64,000 bases of DNA from Magicicada septendecula (GCA_034769895.1 CM068367.1:118767927-118831926), one strand, 5' to 3'; counted from the first letter of the stretch, positions 12,235 to 23,848 are shown. Notes: generated from the sequence alone by a model not told the origin. Made by a program: numbers and translations.

Positions 12235-12836
12235 TTAGAAACAAAATTACAAACGAGATACAAAATTAAAGTTTTACAAAGCTATGGCGGTCCCTGTACT
12301 GTCCTATGGTGTGAATTTTGGACGACAGCCAAGAAACAAGCAAGTAAAATACTGACCTCGGAAATGGCGTTCTTAAGAGAAGTTAAAGGTGTTCTCAACT
12401 TTATCGTATAAAAACCGAAGTCTTAAAGAAAATACTACAAATTTTAAATTTGAATTAAAGATGAAAAGATTATAAACAATGGTGGAAAGAACACTTAGAA
12501 AGAGAAAGAATGCCAGATTCAAGACTTACTTACTTACTTTACTTTATCCAATGCCAGCTCTTGGCATCTCTGCCATTCGCCTACGAGCCTCCCAGTATAG
12601 ACATGTATCGCGTCTGTCTTGTAGGTCCGTCAGTCCTGTGCACTGCTGTAGGTGCGGACCGTCCATCTTGCTGGTGGTAATTCAAGACTTACTGAACAAG
12701 TCTATAAATATAAGCCTATAAGAGATAGGTAGGTGCGTGCGTGTAGACCCAGGAAGAGATGACTGGAGGGTATTTGAACGCGGAACAGGCAGCACCTTGC
12801 CTATGGCGTGATGTGAAGATGATGACGATGATGAAA
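12235..12836 (+). pseudogene. LINE ORF2 C-terminal fragment, interrupted by a short insertion
   Basis: Frames joined across small indels give KFYKAMAVPVLSYG-like and WWKEHLERERMPDSRL motifs, then YKYKPI. These are typical of the region after the reverse transcriptase domain in RTE/Jockey-like LINEs. The copy is 5'-truncated, has internal stops and ends at a (GATGAT)-rich tail (about 12814-12836). A 149-bp element flanked by a 14-bp duplication sits inside it. The fragment can no longer produce an enzyme; exact clade not determined. Confidence 0.7.
12531..12679 (-). mobile_element. Short SINE-like insertion with 14-bp target duplication
   Basis: The 14-mer ATTCAAGACTTACT occurs at 12517-12530 and again at 12680-12693, flanking 149 bp that break the LINE frame. 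The insert begins (on the plus strand) with a TTAC-rich run, so read on the minus strand it ends in a GTAA-type simple tail. This is what target-primed reverse transcription leaves. It carries no frame. The family is not recognised: a SINE or a very short LINE 3' end. Confidence 0.8.
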
Positions 12837-13439
12837 TCTATTTTCTGTTTAAATTCTCCTCAGAAGGTTACGCGAATAGCCCTTTTTATTAGACTATATT
12901 TGAGATGATCAGACTTGTCCACACTGGAACAGCAAATATTTCTTATTTTGTCTTACCGTGGAATTAAGATTAGGCCTACACGAGTGGAGATTTGTGCAGA
13001 TTCCTGGCGAAGGGATGAAATAAGTACAGCAGAAGTGTAGAGATGTACGTGAGTGACATGGTAAGTAAGTGGAAGAGAGGAAATGTCTGTCCAATAATGT
13101 ATACTCATACATCCGTCCTTTTCGTGGACGTAACGGATAATCTTTGTATATAAATATAATCTCCAATCGAAAGAAATCGAAGACAAGATATAAAAGTATA
13201 TTCTTTTTTTTTGTACTTCCATACGGTCAGCTGATGTAGTGGGGGTACGGGTAGTTTTTGTAGTGTTGCTAAACAGCGCTACAAAAACTACGTATTTAAG
13301 GTCCACACTTGGATGCGTTGCATATATTGGCAATTCGAATTGGCGTTATTCGTCTGCTGCTATGGGAAGTGGGATCACATAAACATCACCATTAAACGGC
13401 TACTTAAAAGAATGGCAAATCACCGCCTCTTCTAGTTTC

Positions 13440-13790
13440 CTAAATGTCTTCTTCTTCTTCCGCAACAAGGATTAGGCCTTAGACCTGTTCCGGGTTCATA
13501 GGATTTATTCCCATCTTTTCTTTGGACTCCCTACGCTTCTTCTTCCAGCTGGTTTGTATCTACTTGCTGCTTTTGATAGTCTTCGGTCATCCATTCGCTT
13601 CAGATGGTCCTTCCAATTTGTTCTATGCATCACTTTTTTTCTCCTTTAAGTTGTATATTTCTAATTTTTGCTCTTCTCTAATTTTTGTCATTTCTAAATC
13701 CATCTTGTTTAGAACGACCTTTGACCGATCTTAGAAATTTCATCTCCTCTGCTTGTATCCGGCTTTTATCTCTCTTTCTCATTATCCATG
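13440..13790 (-). pseudogene. LINE ORF2 C-terminal fragment
   Basis: The minus strand encodes RIQAEEMKFLRSVKGRSKQD, then SEWMTED, followed by a stretch ending in YEPGTGLRPNPC. The order and spacing match the C-terminal tail of an RTE-like LINE protein, also seen at 18339-18578 and 29851-30117 in this window. It is 5'-truncated with stops and small shifts. Confidence 0.65.
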
Positions 13791-13799
13791 ACGTTCCTA

Positions 13800-15117
13800 A
13801 ATGTCAAAACGGAAAATAAATTAAACAATAATGCCAAAATAGGTAAAACTTATATATTATATAATTCCCTAAAAACAACTTATTGAGGAAAAGAAGAGTC
13901 AAAAAATAAATAAATAAAAGTTGTAAGTAGTGTAAGAAAAGTGGCTTCAAAGTTACTACAAGAGAACGTGAAGAACTAAGCCGAATAGAAATGCCGTTTG
14001 TTTGAGATTTACAAAGAAACCCGAAGGAAAGCTAACGCGAGGTAAAATTATAAATGAACTTTACAGGGAACAGTGAAATCCCTGTGGTAGCAAAAGTAAA
14101 AAATCATTGTGTGGTTCAGGCCAGCTTCATGAATGAATGTGAACGAAACAAGAATACAAGGATCCACTTGAAGAGACAGACCAAAAAACAGCAAAATGAG
14201 TGAATCAAGCAACTCAAGAGAGATATCAAGTTGGGGGACAGCTTGGTTGAATAAGTAAAACACGAACGATTGGAAAAAACTCACTCCGCAGTGTTACTTC
14301 TCATGGTAGGACGAATTATGTAAGATATCCGTTTTGTTTGATTCATATTCCAATATCAGGTATTAAAAATCGTTTCAGGACTAAGTGTGTTGCGAAGGGT
14401 TACTTGAACGTCTCAAAGTGCCCGTTGCATACCCCATACAATTGCTTTTTTAATATTTTTTTATTAACATGGTATTTATTTACATCTTCAAACGTACGTC
14501 ACAAGTTATATGGCCGATTCATCGTTGTAACCTACGTCGGAATGCTAAATGTACACTGTATTAAGGCAACAAATGCTGTACTTCTTTCTTGTGTAAAGTA
14601 TTCTTCAACGACTGTGAACAAATGTCTCAATTCTATGCTTATTAGTGGCTAGTAAGTAGGCTATATGCACTGCCCCCTTCTTTATTTTGCACTCGTTGCC
14701 ACGGCAACCAGTGATTAATGATATTATACAAGGGTTTAGTGATTAATTCGTAATAGTTTCGAGCTGGCTGTAAAGCGTACCCGGTAGTCATATCAGCGTA
14801 ACGACAACAAACAGTTAATCGGCAAACAAAACCTTATCAAACCGATTATCTAAAGTAGTGACAGTCATATTAAATTAATATTACCAGATATTGGGGAAGC
14901 TGCGATTTTGATCAGTTTAGATTTGATGTTTCAGGCATCGAACGAGAAGTATGTAACTGAATACAACTTATTCACAAATTGGCGAATAGACCAGCAAATT
15001 AAATCATATTCAGAAAATATGCTCATGGTATGTTTTGGTGATCTGTAAAAGAAATTTAAAACTCTTGATCAAAGAACGCTCAACACTTGATTAGTATCAT
15101 TACATGATTTGATTAGT
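13800..15117. other. Unassigned AT-rich sequence
   Basis: The largest frame is 104 codons (14338-14652) with no family resemblance. No structural repeat noticed. Confidence 0.4.
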
Positions 15118-15125
15118 TTCGTATT

Positions 15126-15630
15126 TAGTGGCGTATCTAGAATTTGGCCTTCGAGGGGGTCCGGGGTCCGATCGAGTCGGTTCAAATAAAAGAAGAAACA
15201 AGTAGGCCTAAAGAATAATCAACAATACTACCTTTAAAGTGGCTGAAAAACGTGTGATAACATCTTGAAATCAATCCCGTTAAAGTAAACGGTAATAACA
15301 CAATAAAAATACGCGTTACTTTTAGATATTTACGCATTAGTTTAGATATATTATTTAGATATTATTTTAGATATACTTTTAGATACGCATTGTTTCGAAG
15401 ATATTTACTGTCCTAATTGATTTTCCTATATTTCATATTTCAAATCCATAAGTAAATGCTGTGTAATAAACCTGTTTGTTTATTTAAAAAAGAGTTATTA
15501 GTTGAAAAACATTGTTCCAAATATAATAAAAAGCCCCCAAAAATAAGAGAAAAACAAAATTCGTCGAATACTTTTTCGACCCTCTGTGGGGGGTCCAGTT
15601 CCGTCCGTCCCCCTCGTCAATACGCCTCTG
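15126..15630. mobile_element. hAT-type MITE, copy 1
   Basis: The element starts TAGTGGCGTATCTAGAATTT and its right end read in reverse starts CAGAGGCGTATT. It is flanked by the 8-bp direct repeat TTCGTATT (15118-15125 and 15631-15638), the size expected of hAT insertion. There is no transposase frame. The copy at 48654-49204 shares the ends and internal blocks, such as the sequence around CCGTTAAAGTAAACGGTAAT, in the opposite orientation. Confidence 0.85.
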
Positions 15631-16092
15631 TTCGTATTTCACATACAGTTAAAAACTTTGAAATATTATTTTTAAACCTCGTAGCCTTCTCAATTTGCTT
15701 TTTGTGTATAGTCCTAAGCGGCAGAAAGGAATATTTAAAAAAGCGCAAAAAACAGGAACGATGTAAGCCTGAAATAGTGCTTCTCATTAGTTTTTTTTGA
15801 GGGGGAAAACTTGGTTAAACCCCCGTATAACCGCCCGTGAAGTATGAATGTATGATAGTGTATGAGCGAGCACGGAGTCGGTGTAGTACGTAATTGATAC
15901 ATGCGCTCGGTCGGATTGAGTGGGCAAACAGCACTGTGCGAATTCGCCGTATTCGTTAGCATCGTGTATCTGGTGGAGCGAAATAGTCGTGCGGCACCGA
16001 CTGTTACATGGTAAAAATATTTGACCCAGATTTTCGTCGTCGTCGACATGATCAGATACGAAATGAAAAACGAGAAGAAACAGGAGCCGGAG

Positions 16093-16096
<4 letters not shown>

Positions 16097-16131
<35 letters not shown>
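16097..16131 (+). repeat. (GA)n microsatellite
   Basis: Uninterrupted GA repeat of about 35 bp. Confidence 0.95.
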
Positions 16132-16134
<3 letters not shown>

Positions 16135-16222
16135 TAAAAACTTTTCAGAGTTATAAAATGCGACGTGGATACTACCGTGTGGTATTGATCGAGAGCGAGG
16201 TAGCTTTCTGTTTTCCGCTTTC

Positions 16223-16223
<1 letters not shown>

Positions 16224-16270
<47 letters not shown>
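16224..16270 (+). repeat. (TG)n microsatellite
   Basis: Uninterrupted TG repeat of about 47 bp. The frames through it are artefacts of the repeat. Confidence 0.95.
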
Positions 16271-16272
<2 letters not shown>

Positions 16273-16863
16273 CGGGGAGTGTGGTGGATTGTTTGGTTGG
16301 CATTATAACGATCTTTTTTATTTGTACAGTGTGCAAATAAATCTGAATTTTATTGTGGGCGTTGGGGGGGGGGGCGTTGTGGATAACCGGAATTTGTTTA
16401 CTCTGTGCTCACTAAGACAGGCATCGGTGTTTAAACGCTGTATAGGCCTACCGGTATAAACTATAGAAAACTGTATAGTATTGTCTCTGTAATTGTGAGT
16501 AACAACGCCTGCAATGCTTTTTCTGAACACGTTTTTCCACTTGTGGTGACGATACTGTAGAACACGCCTGTATTCTACAAATAATAGTAATTTTTATTGA
16601 AAAAGAATGGGCTCCTGTGAATTTAAGGCACTTAGAAGTGAGAACGAACAAACGTTGTGGTGAAAATCTTACAAAACCTTTTTGCGGTGCGTGGGTCTAA
16701 ATTATAGACCATTGGGAAGAGACACAACGTAAGAGAAGAGGCTTTTGTGTCATGCTGTTGGAGGAGAATTCTTATATTTCCATTAGAGGGACAGAATCAG
16801 CAGAGATAAAGCGAATTAAGAGAAAGGATACATGGGAAGAAACATTGTTAAAAATGTCTACTA

Positions 16864-17072
16864 ACGTACGATTTGCAATAAAATTGTCTATTACTCACAT
16901 TATTAAAAACGATCGATTTCGATCACAGACCATCGTCAGGTCATACACGGCACGTTTGCGCAAGTATGACCTGACGGAAATGTGCTGTGTATGACCTGAC
17001 GATGGTCTGTTACCGAAATCGATCTTTTTTTAATAATGAGAGTAATAAACAATTTTATTGCAAATCGTATGT
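16864..17072. mobile_element. Fold-back element with about 93-bp arms
   Basis: The left arm (16864 to about 16955) and the right arm (about 16980-17072) are inverted copies with about nine in ten positions matching; both include CGATTTGCAATAAAATTGT and CAGACCATCGTCAGGTCATAC. The loop is only about 25 bp. Each arm contains a CTGACGA, T, short hairpin, GAAATCG motif: minus strand 16914-16939 and plus strand 16996-17021. There is no coding capacity and no clear target duplication. Confidence 0.8.
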
Positions 17073-17185
17073 ATGGTACCTTTAGGCTATGAACAATAAA
17101 TACAATACAGTAGAAAATTGAGATTATAGGTACCATTAGTAAACAATAAGTGTGTGTATATTATAAATACATCACATTATCATTA
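17073..17185 (+). repeat. Dispersed repeat, copy 1 of two in the window
   Basis: From GGTACCTTTAGGCTATGAAC to CACATTATCATTAG this is nearly identical to 54214-54321. It abuts the fold-back element directly. Confidence 0.85.
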
Positions 17186-17340
17186 GTCTACTTACGGTTG
17201 GGGCCCTGAACACGTAATTATAACGTTATAGTGTACGAGTATTGATAATTTATTAGTAATTAAAATCTACAATTAAGTAAAATTAACAGAAGTAACAATA
17301 ATAACAATTCATTGTTAGAAAAATATAACGATTAACTTCT

Positions 17341-17366
17341 TATTCTCCTCCTCCTCCTCCTCCTCC
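17341..17366 (+). repeat. (CTC)n microsatellite
   Basis: Short CTC repeat. The 81-codon minus-strand frame over it (17332-17577) has no recognisable domain. Confidence 0.85.
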
Positions 17367-18279
17367 TTCCCGTGACACTGTGCCACAGCCGGTTAAATCT
17401 GGAACCGATTGACGCTTGTGATAATTCAACATTAAGCCCGTTCGAGGCCCGTTTCCTGGACGCTCCATTTCGGTACTGATCAAATCGCGGCCCTTCGCCA
17501 GGAATGTTTATCGATTTCCCGGTCTGGACCATACTGTAGGACAGAGTCATCTTTCGTAGGATATGGCTTTTCGCCACACAGTACCGTCTTGGCTAGACAG
17601 AGGCTAAGATCTGTTCATCCGATCGTGGAACCTTGCGCCGATCAATATTTATCCAAGTTTCTCCGATTCTTCCTAACATTAATTTATTTTGTTTGTTAAT
17701 ATTATAAATAATACTTACCTTTATTATGATACAGTGTGTTAATATTATAAATAATACTTATAAGAGGATACAGTGTTATCGTTATTATGGTACGGTGTTA
17801 TTATGATTTACCGACTTTAATAATACTGATGTCCCGTATATTTGTTCTATGTTTCAGGTTGGTAGTAGAGTATACAGCCACATAAAATATGAACGTATAA
17901 CTGGTTGCAGAACGTTAATGTAACAAGGCGTCTCGGTAAGTTGGCCCAAACACGTTTTGACTTTAATTTGACGCGAGAACCGCTTTTATATTGTGCATTA
18001 TTTTCACGTGCGGCCTCCCCTGGAGTGACCTTGGGTTCCCAGATGGAGGACCGCTGGTCGAGACATTCGCGTCAGTGAGAAAAATCGATTTAACTCTTGT
18101 TTTGACAAAATTGGTTCAGGCGTTTTAAAGTGTAGGAAGAGCTTGTAAAATCTTACTTTTCATTCACACGCAATCCTCCCGCCACGCGTGACATTGTAGC
18201 ACGCAAAACGTGTTAAGTTACACATTTAGGGCTATATAGCCTAATGGAACGATAGTCTCAGTTTTGTATGTGTGTTTTC

Positions 18280-18965
18280 ATCATCATCATCATCATCATC
18301 AGTAAGGATGGTTTGTTCCGGTCTCAAACAGGCAACGTCTAGAGCTGGTCACTCCAGCGCTTCCTCGGACGTTCCACACCTCTCCGTCCCTTCGGCTTGT
18401 AGTTCCATAGTTGTTTGGGGATGCGGCAGTCATCCATTCCGCAAAGATGTTCCCACCAATTCAGCCGATACTGGGCAATCCTGTCGAATATACTCACAAT
18501 ATTCAGTTCCTTCCGTATATCTGTGTTTCTTCTCTGATCATGGAGAGTATACCCTGCCACGTGCCTGAGAAATCTCATTTCAGCCGGTTGGATACAACTG
18601 GCCTGGCCTTTCGTTAAAGTCGAGAGTTCTCAGGTCCATAAAGAAGTGTGGGAAAGCCATCACCTTGTAGAATTTTAGCCGTGTTTACTTACTGACTTAA
18701 GACTTCGGCTGATGGTCCCGCACATAAGGTTGAACTTATGCAACTTATTCACAACGTCGTTGCTTGTATTATAAGACACATTGTAGCCCAGGTATTCAAA
18801 ATTGCTGACTTGTTCCAGGACAATACCATCTATAATAATTTTTGCGCGTACGGGAAATTATCCATACGTACGGTTCCACGAAAATCCATCGCCTTGGTGT
18901 ATTTGTATTTTGTTAAATTTTTTATGGTGCCGTAGATGTTACCCAATAACAAGGATTTAAAGACA
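18280..18965 (-). pseudogene. RTE-like LINE, 3' part of ORF2 with (ATG)n tail
   Basis: The minus strand reads IIIDGIVLEQVSNFEYLGYN, then a shifted stretch, then EMRFLRHVAGYTLHDQRRN, RLNWWEHLCGMDD and KPKGRRGVERPRKRW. This is the end of the reverse transcriptase domain (the 'FxYLG' thumb motif) plus the C-terminal tail typical of RTE-like LINEs. On the plus strand, ATC repeats at 18281-18301 form the 3' tail of the element. The copy is 5'-truncated and carries stops and shifts upstream of the last 79 codons. Confidence 0.85.
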
Positions 18966-18994
18966 GGTGTATTCTTCGGATGATCTATATCGTC

Positions 18995-19900
18995 TTTTTC
19001 TTTACTTCACGGATTAGGCACATTGCCTGTTCTGTCTTCACAGTATATCTCTCGCTCGGACTACATTCCTTCTCCCAAAGGGTCTATGCCTATATGCTAC
19101 TTTAGGCAGCCCTCAACTCTCGATTCTGTCCAGATATTGCGACCATTCGAATTGATATTTCTCGATCATACCGTTTTTGGATTGTATGCCTGTAGTGAAT
19201 TCCTAATATCCTCATTATGCAAACGATCTCACCTTGTACAACCCTTTGTTCGCCTCAGAAATTTCATTTCTGGTCTTTGAATTTGGTTTATATACATGGA
19301 CTTGTAGGCACCCATGATTTGCACCCATGCATTAACAAAGGCACTACCATTGTTTTATTAAAAAATTTAGTGCCTGTTCTATTCTTTTGTGTTATGTATG
19401 ATGCCACACATCATCTGAAACTTGGATAATTTCGTCGTGACATCTCGTCCTGTTTCATACTTAATACTCACAACACAACCTAGATAATTAAAGACTTGTT
19501 CCAAAGCAGTTCCGTTATAAACAGTTTCAGATGCGAGTGGATGCTTTCCCCAGAAAGCTATGATCTTTGTTTTTCCTCCTTTGATGTTTTAAAATCGTAC
19601 TGATTGCAAATATTCTTTAAACGATTAAAAGAACACTGTGACTCATCCTCCGTTTGTTGTATTAAGACTACAGCGTCAGCGTTATAGTAAAACATCTAAA
19701 CTGGTGTGTTGATTGAGTTTAATTCCTGAGCTAATATCTCCATGGTTGGTTGATGTCGTCAATATAGACATTAAAAAGCGTCGACGAAATACTGCACCCC
19801 TGAGTTTGTCTTTATTTACTAATCTTTCTTCTGCCTTTGTCCTTCTTCCTGAAACTTCTGACCAGATTTATTGAGTGGGCATCCACGACGCTCCATAATT
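18995..19900 (-). pseudogene. LINE reverse transcriptase and tail fragment
   Basis: Minus-strand pieces give SSTLFNVYIDDINQ-like and ISSGIKLNQHTSLDVL sequence. Next come the position of the catalytic YADD, here decayed to YYNADA, and then KTKIIAFWGKHPL, GTALEQVFNYLGCVVSIK and RPEMKFLRRTKGCTR. The order is that of a LINE palm, thumb and C-terminal tail. Several stops and shifts make it non-functional. It lies 30 bp upstream, in its own reading direction, of the neighbouring LINE fragment (18280-18965). Two separate insertions are the simplest reading because both contain the thumb and tail. Confidence 0.8.
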
Positions 19901-20049
19901 TATTCCTGTTCAGTCGAAATGTTTATGACTGTAATGATCTATATGTAGCAAACAAACAAACTCACATACAGGTGTAAGATAAATAAATTTCCCGTATACG
20001 ATTCTAGTTTTTCATTAAATAGCTACTCGTATTTTCATTTTTAACATTA

Positions 20050-20350
20050 GGCAGCACCTACAAGCCATTCCGGAATCAGTGTTTTCGCAGATACAAATTA
20101 ATTTCATCTCCATTGAAAAGCGTAGAAGTATAAGAAGGAGGAGAAGAAACTGTAGCAGTGTTTTTGTATTGTGCGATAACCAGCCTAACCGACGACTCAA
20201 CTGCCAGCGGCGATAACTCAACGTTCTCTTCTCTCCTCGCAACAATGTAACAGCTCCAGATAAAATATTTTTCTCCAGTATTTGTTTTGTTTCGTGTGAA
20301 AACAAGTATTATTCAAACTGTATTATATACGGTATTGTCTTTCAAACCGT
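20050..20350 (-). repeat. Left arm of a distant inverted repeat pair
   Basis: The reverse complement of this segment matches 23224-23485 over about 270 bp. Shared blocks include GGTTTGAAAGACAATAC, ATACAGTTTGAATAA, AATATTTTATCT and GTTATCGCCGCTGGCAGT. No frame with a recognisable domain. Confidence 0.75.
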
Positions 20351-21290
20351 GGTGTTGCGGATGAAAAGCAAGGATGAATGAACGAATGAATGAAAGGAAG
20401 TTTTCCATAGGGAGGCATGCGACTTTAAACTCGGTACATTGGAGGGTGGTGGTAAAATCTGAAATATTTTATTTTATATTTTTCGTTAGCTATAAAATCG
20501 TTGTTGTCAGGACTAATTTTTTTAAACAATGTTTGTGTTAAGACAAAGTTGACTACAATTTTGTGAAATAAAATTATTCATGGTGAATATTATTTTGTCT
20601 ACCGACGGTGGATTTCATGGGACAGTGTGAAACTGTTCCTGTTAAATTTAAAGTCAGTCAGGTGGTAATTTAAAGTCTTTTTTTTTTTTAGATAGCCGAA
20701 TCGTTTTCTTCGACGTAATTTATTAAACCTTTTTCCATCCCTCCTTAATTATTACAGTTTTATTTTTTATTACAGTAAAATCGCGACTGTCCGGCCATAA
20801 TTAGCAAACAGTTTTATCTATAAATCGAGCGTGTAAAGCGATTATTTGGCTATAAATTCATCCGAATAACCTTCTAAAAGAGTAGCTATACGCACATATT
20901 TATTTATTTGCTCAAACATACATTTGGATCGACCATTCGTTAAAAGTTTTCCCGTGTACGCACGTCATGCTGTACTATTCTTTAGACAAGTATTTTAGAA
21001 ACTGTATTGCCGATTTTATTTAATTTGCCTATGTAATTACGTAAACCTCAGCTGTAACTTATTGTTCTCAAAATATGCAAACTCTATAATTACGAATTTA
21101 AATAATTAGGAAAGACTGCTGATGTATAATTATCGGAAACTGGCTGAATAGCTGTGGTCCGCTACGGATTATAACAAAATTGAAAATAAATTTTTAATCC
21201 AGCTTATAGGCCTACTCAGTGTGCTAACTTTTACTATTGGACTTTCATCTGACTTAGTAAAACGCTTTGCAATAAAAACTAACGTATCGG
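20351..21290. other. Unassigned AT-rich sequence inside the inverted pair
   Basis: Nothing recognised; no open frame above 60 codons. Confidence 0.5.
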
Positions 21291-21299
21291 ATTCGGATG

Positions 21300-21890
21300 T
21301 AACTAATTTTCTACCAGTCTGTAAGGTTTCGTAGAAATTGGATGAAAAAAATTCATCAGAAAGTTGACTTTTCTTTGGGGAGGAGGGTCCCTTGAAACTC
21401 CCGTTTAAAATTTCTCAAAACATTTCTTAGCACGCCTTTACGACGTAAGAGCAAGTTTTATACCAAATTTCTTGTTGCAGCGATTTCGTGATCAGTCCGA
21501 CAATCAGTGGTATTTTGATTTTATATACATGTGTACAGATTTTTGGGGAAATTTCAAAGTTCCCCTCTCAAGGCGGTCAGTTCTTTCTTCTCGCGTGAAA
21601 AAATTGGTGTGTCTTATTATCTACCAACCTGAAAAGTTTCGTAGGAATTTGTTGAAAAAATTCATCACAAAGTCGATTTCTCTTTTCGCGGTAATCCTCC
21701 GAAACCCTCCTTGGAAATAAAGTTTTTCTATCCAAAATTTTCCTCCGAACCTCTCTCAAACATTTTTCTTAGCACGTATCTACTACCTAAGAAGAATTTT
21801 TGTACTAGATATAATGTTTGTAGTATTTCCAGAGATTTTGTGATTAGTCAGTCAGTGGTATTTGGATTTTTATATATAGGCCTATGTAAG
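21300..21890 (+). repeat. Diverged direct repeat, two units of about 315-340 bp
   Basis: Blocks around 21313 (AGGTTTCGTAGAAATTGGATG) recur near 21627 (AAGTTTCGTAGGAATTTGTTG). Blocks around 21429 (TTAGCACG...) and 21510 (CAGTGGTATTT) recur near 21768 and 21854. Identity is moderate, so the duplication is old. It may be a fragment of a satellite or of an internally repeated transposon. Confidence 0.7.
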
Positions 21891-22558
21891 TAGAGTAGTC
21901 GAAGTAGTAGTACGAAAAATAATGCCATGTAAACCATTGAGGAAAGAGCAAAGTCAGAGTAGGAGGATTAAGTGGGGAGAGAGATACGGGAAAGCTGTAG
22001 AAGAAAACTGGTGAATTATGATGAGAAATACAGTCTAGTCAAACCGGCTGGTAAACCGAACGAGGAGGCATAAAAACGTAACGCCCATTCCTGCGCTAGA
22101 CGGACAAGTAAGTGCCATTTGAATTGGCTGTCTATTGCAAGTTAAATGTTACGGCTGGGGCAGGCTGCACTTCAATAACGGCAATTCACTTGGAATCGTA
22201 TATGTTGTTTACTGTTTAAACTGTCACTGTCAGAAAATTCAAGAATAAAATACGACAATAAACCTATTACAATCGATTCTCCCTTTTCATCAGCTTTTAT
22301 AACTACGTTTTACTTATTTGTAAAATAAAATTACCACGTTGATACCCTCGTATATAAATTTTGGGAGTCAGTGTAGGGTTTTATGTTCTGCGTCTTGTTA
22401 TCTTACGAGAATTCACTGTTACCGATAGGTTTCTGTATTTGTTCTGTACAGACCAGGAGCTATAATGTGTATAGCTTCTTATAATGGATGGTTTTTTGCA
22501 GGCTCTGGTCTGTCCAACTTTGCCCTAGGTTTCTGCTGAACTTCTGATTAGTTCTTTT

Positions 22559-22628
22559 GGTGTTTCCGTCATTGTCAAGTTCTAAACGACGACGAACGTT
22601 GTAGGTCGTCGTAATGATGGAAACACAG
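22559..22628. other. Stem-loop with 13-14 bp outer and 8-bp inner stem
   Basis: GTGTTTCCGTCATT at the left pairs with AATGATGGAAACAC at the right with one mismatch; inside, ACGACGAC pairs with GTCGTCGT. The 5' side has an unpaired stretch of about 12 bases. It could be a transcribed hairpin or a small fold-back remnant. Confidence 0.6.
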
Positions 22629-23037
22629 AAGGGTCTGGTGCAACGAGAAGGAAGTGGGGAGACAACAATGAAGTAATTAAAATTGGAACTACAATAAGAA
22701 AATTAAACTGACTGACAATTAAGAATTAATCTGACCGACCGTTTCACGAAGGGTCCGGACCCATTTTTTTGTACTTTCCATGCTATAACATTTTCTTTCA
22801 CTTTACTTATTCCTTCACTTGTCGTTGTGGCTAATATGTCTAAAGGAACTTATGTGTAGGACCTTATTAATCTTTGTTAATGGTCCATCTGATTAAAACC
22901 GAGCTTACACTCGTACTTTAGTCATACGATGTACGATCAGTGCAGTTTTTCATAGAGCTATATCCCCCTTTAAATTCCTTGACTAATGAGGTTAGGTTTT
23001 ATCAGGTAGTTGTAAGTTCTAAAAACCCCCCATTGTG

Positions 23038-23100
23038 AGGTGGATTCGAACCTACAACGCTTCGCTTGGGGGCCGATTGCCCTGTCGTCTACACCACTTC
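23038..23100 (-). repeat. tRNA-like head of a SINE
   Basis: The minus strand contains a perfect B box, GGTTCGAATCC (complement of 23042-23052), and an A-box-like TGGTGTAGACG about 40 bases upstream. The T stem does not pair well and no convincing acceptor stem closes the cloverleaf, so a functional tRNA is unlikely. The following minus-strand sequence (down to about 22960) is probably the SINE body. Confidence 0.5.
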
Positions 23101-23223
23101 TTGTTGAAATGATAATAACCGTAAATGAATAATGTTCTGATTTCAATTCCCACTGCCTCGCGTGGTTTGGCCTAAGTAGCGTCCTCTCCTCGCTTCAGAC
23201 TTCCGTACGTCCCTTTTTCCCAG

Positions 23224-23485
23224 TTTGAAAGACAATACTGTTACACAATACAGTTTGAATAACGCCGCGTTCGCACAAAACAAAACAAAAGCTGGAGCGA
23301 AAATATTTTATCTCGAGTTATGGTGAGGAGGACGTCGAGTTTTGTTACGTTGCGGGGAGTTATCGCCGCTGGCAGTCGCCTTCGGTTTGGACGGCAATAC
23401 TGCTGCAGTTTCTCTTCGTCTTCGTCATCTGCTTCTTCTTTTTACTATCGCTGAAAATAAAGTTAATTTGTATAAGCGAAAAATA
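23224..23485 (+). repeat. Right arm of the inverted repeat pair with 20050-20350
   Basis: Inverted, diverged copy of the left arm, about 270 bp long. The span between the arms is 2.87 kb and holds no recognised transposase. The pair may be the ends of one deleted element or two independent copies of one family. Confidence 0.75.
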
Positions 23486-23845
23486 TCGTTGGGGGAGAAA
23501 GAATTGTGACGTCTCTATTGTTTATTTTGTGGTTGTTTCATTGTCTCTGGCCGGAGTAAAATTGAAATCGTGTTTTGTGAACAGTTCGACTTAATTAATT
23601 TGTAGTTTTGTTTAATAAATAAGCATTGACATTTAATCAGTTTTTTAGTTTAGACTATATTCAGTATTTGTTATTTATAACGATAGGTTGTGAACAATGA
23701 GAACACATCATGAATTTACGACAAGACAAACCCTGGAGTAAAAAGATAGTAAGACAGTGTGGAAATTGTCAGATGTACAGTTGAAAATGCTTAATATTTA
23801 TGGTGTATCTTGGAATAGAATACACCATACTGTCGAACCAGTAGA

Positions 23846-23848
<3 letters not shown>

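Noticed and set aside
23038-23100. Functional tRNA gene on the minus strand
   Set aside because: The B box is perfect, but the T stem and acceptor stem do not pair.
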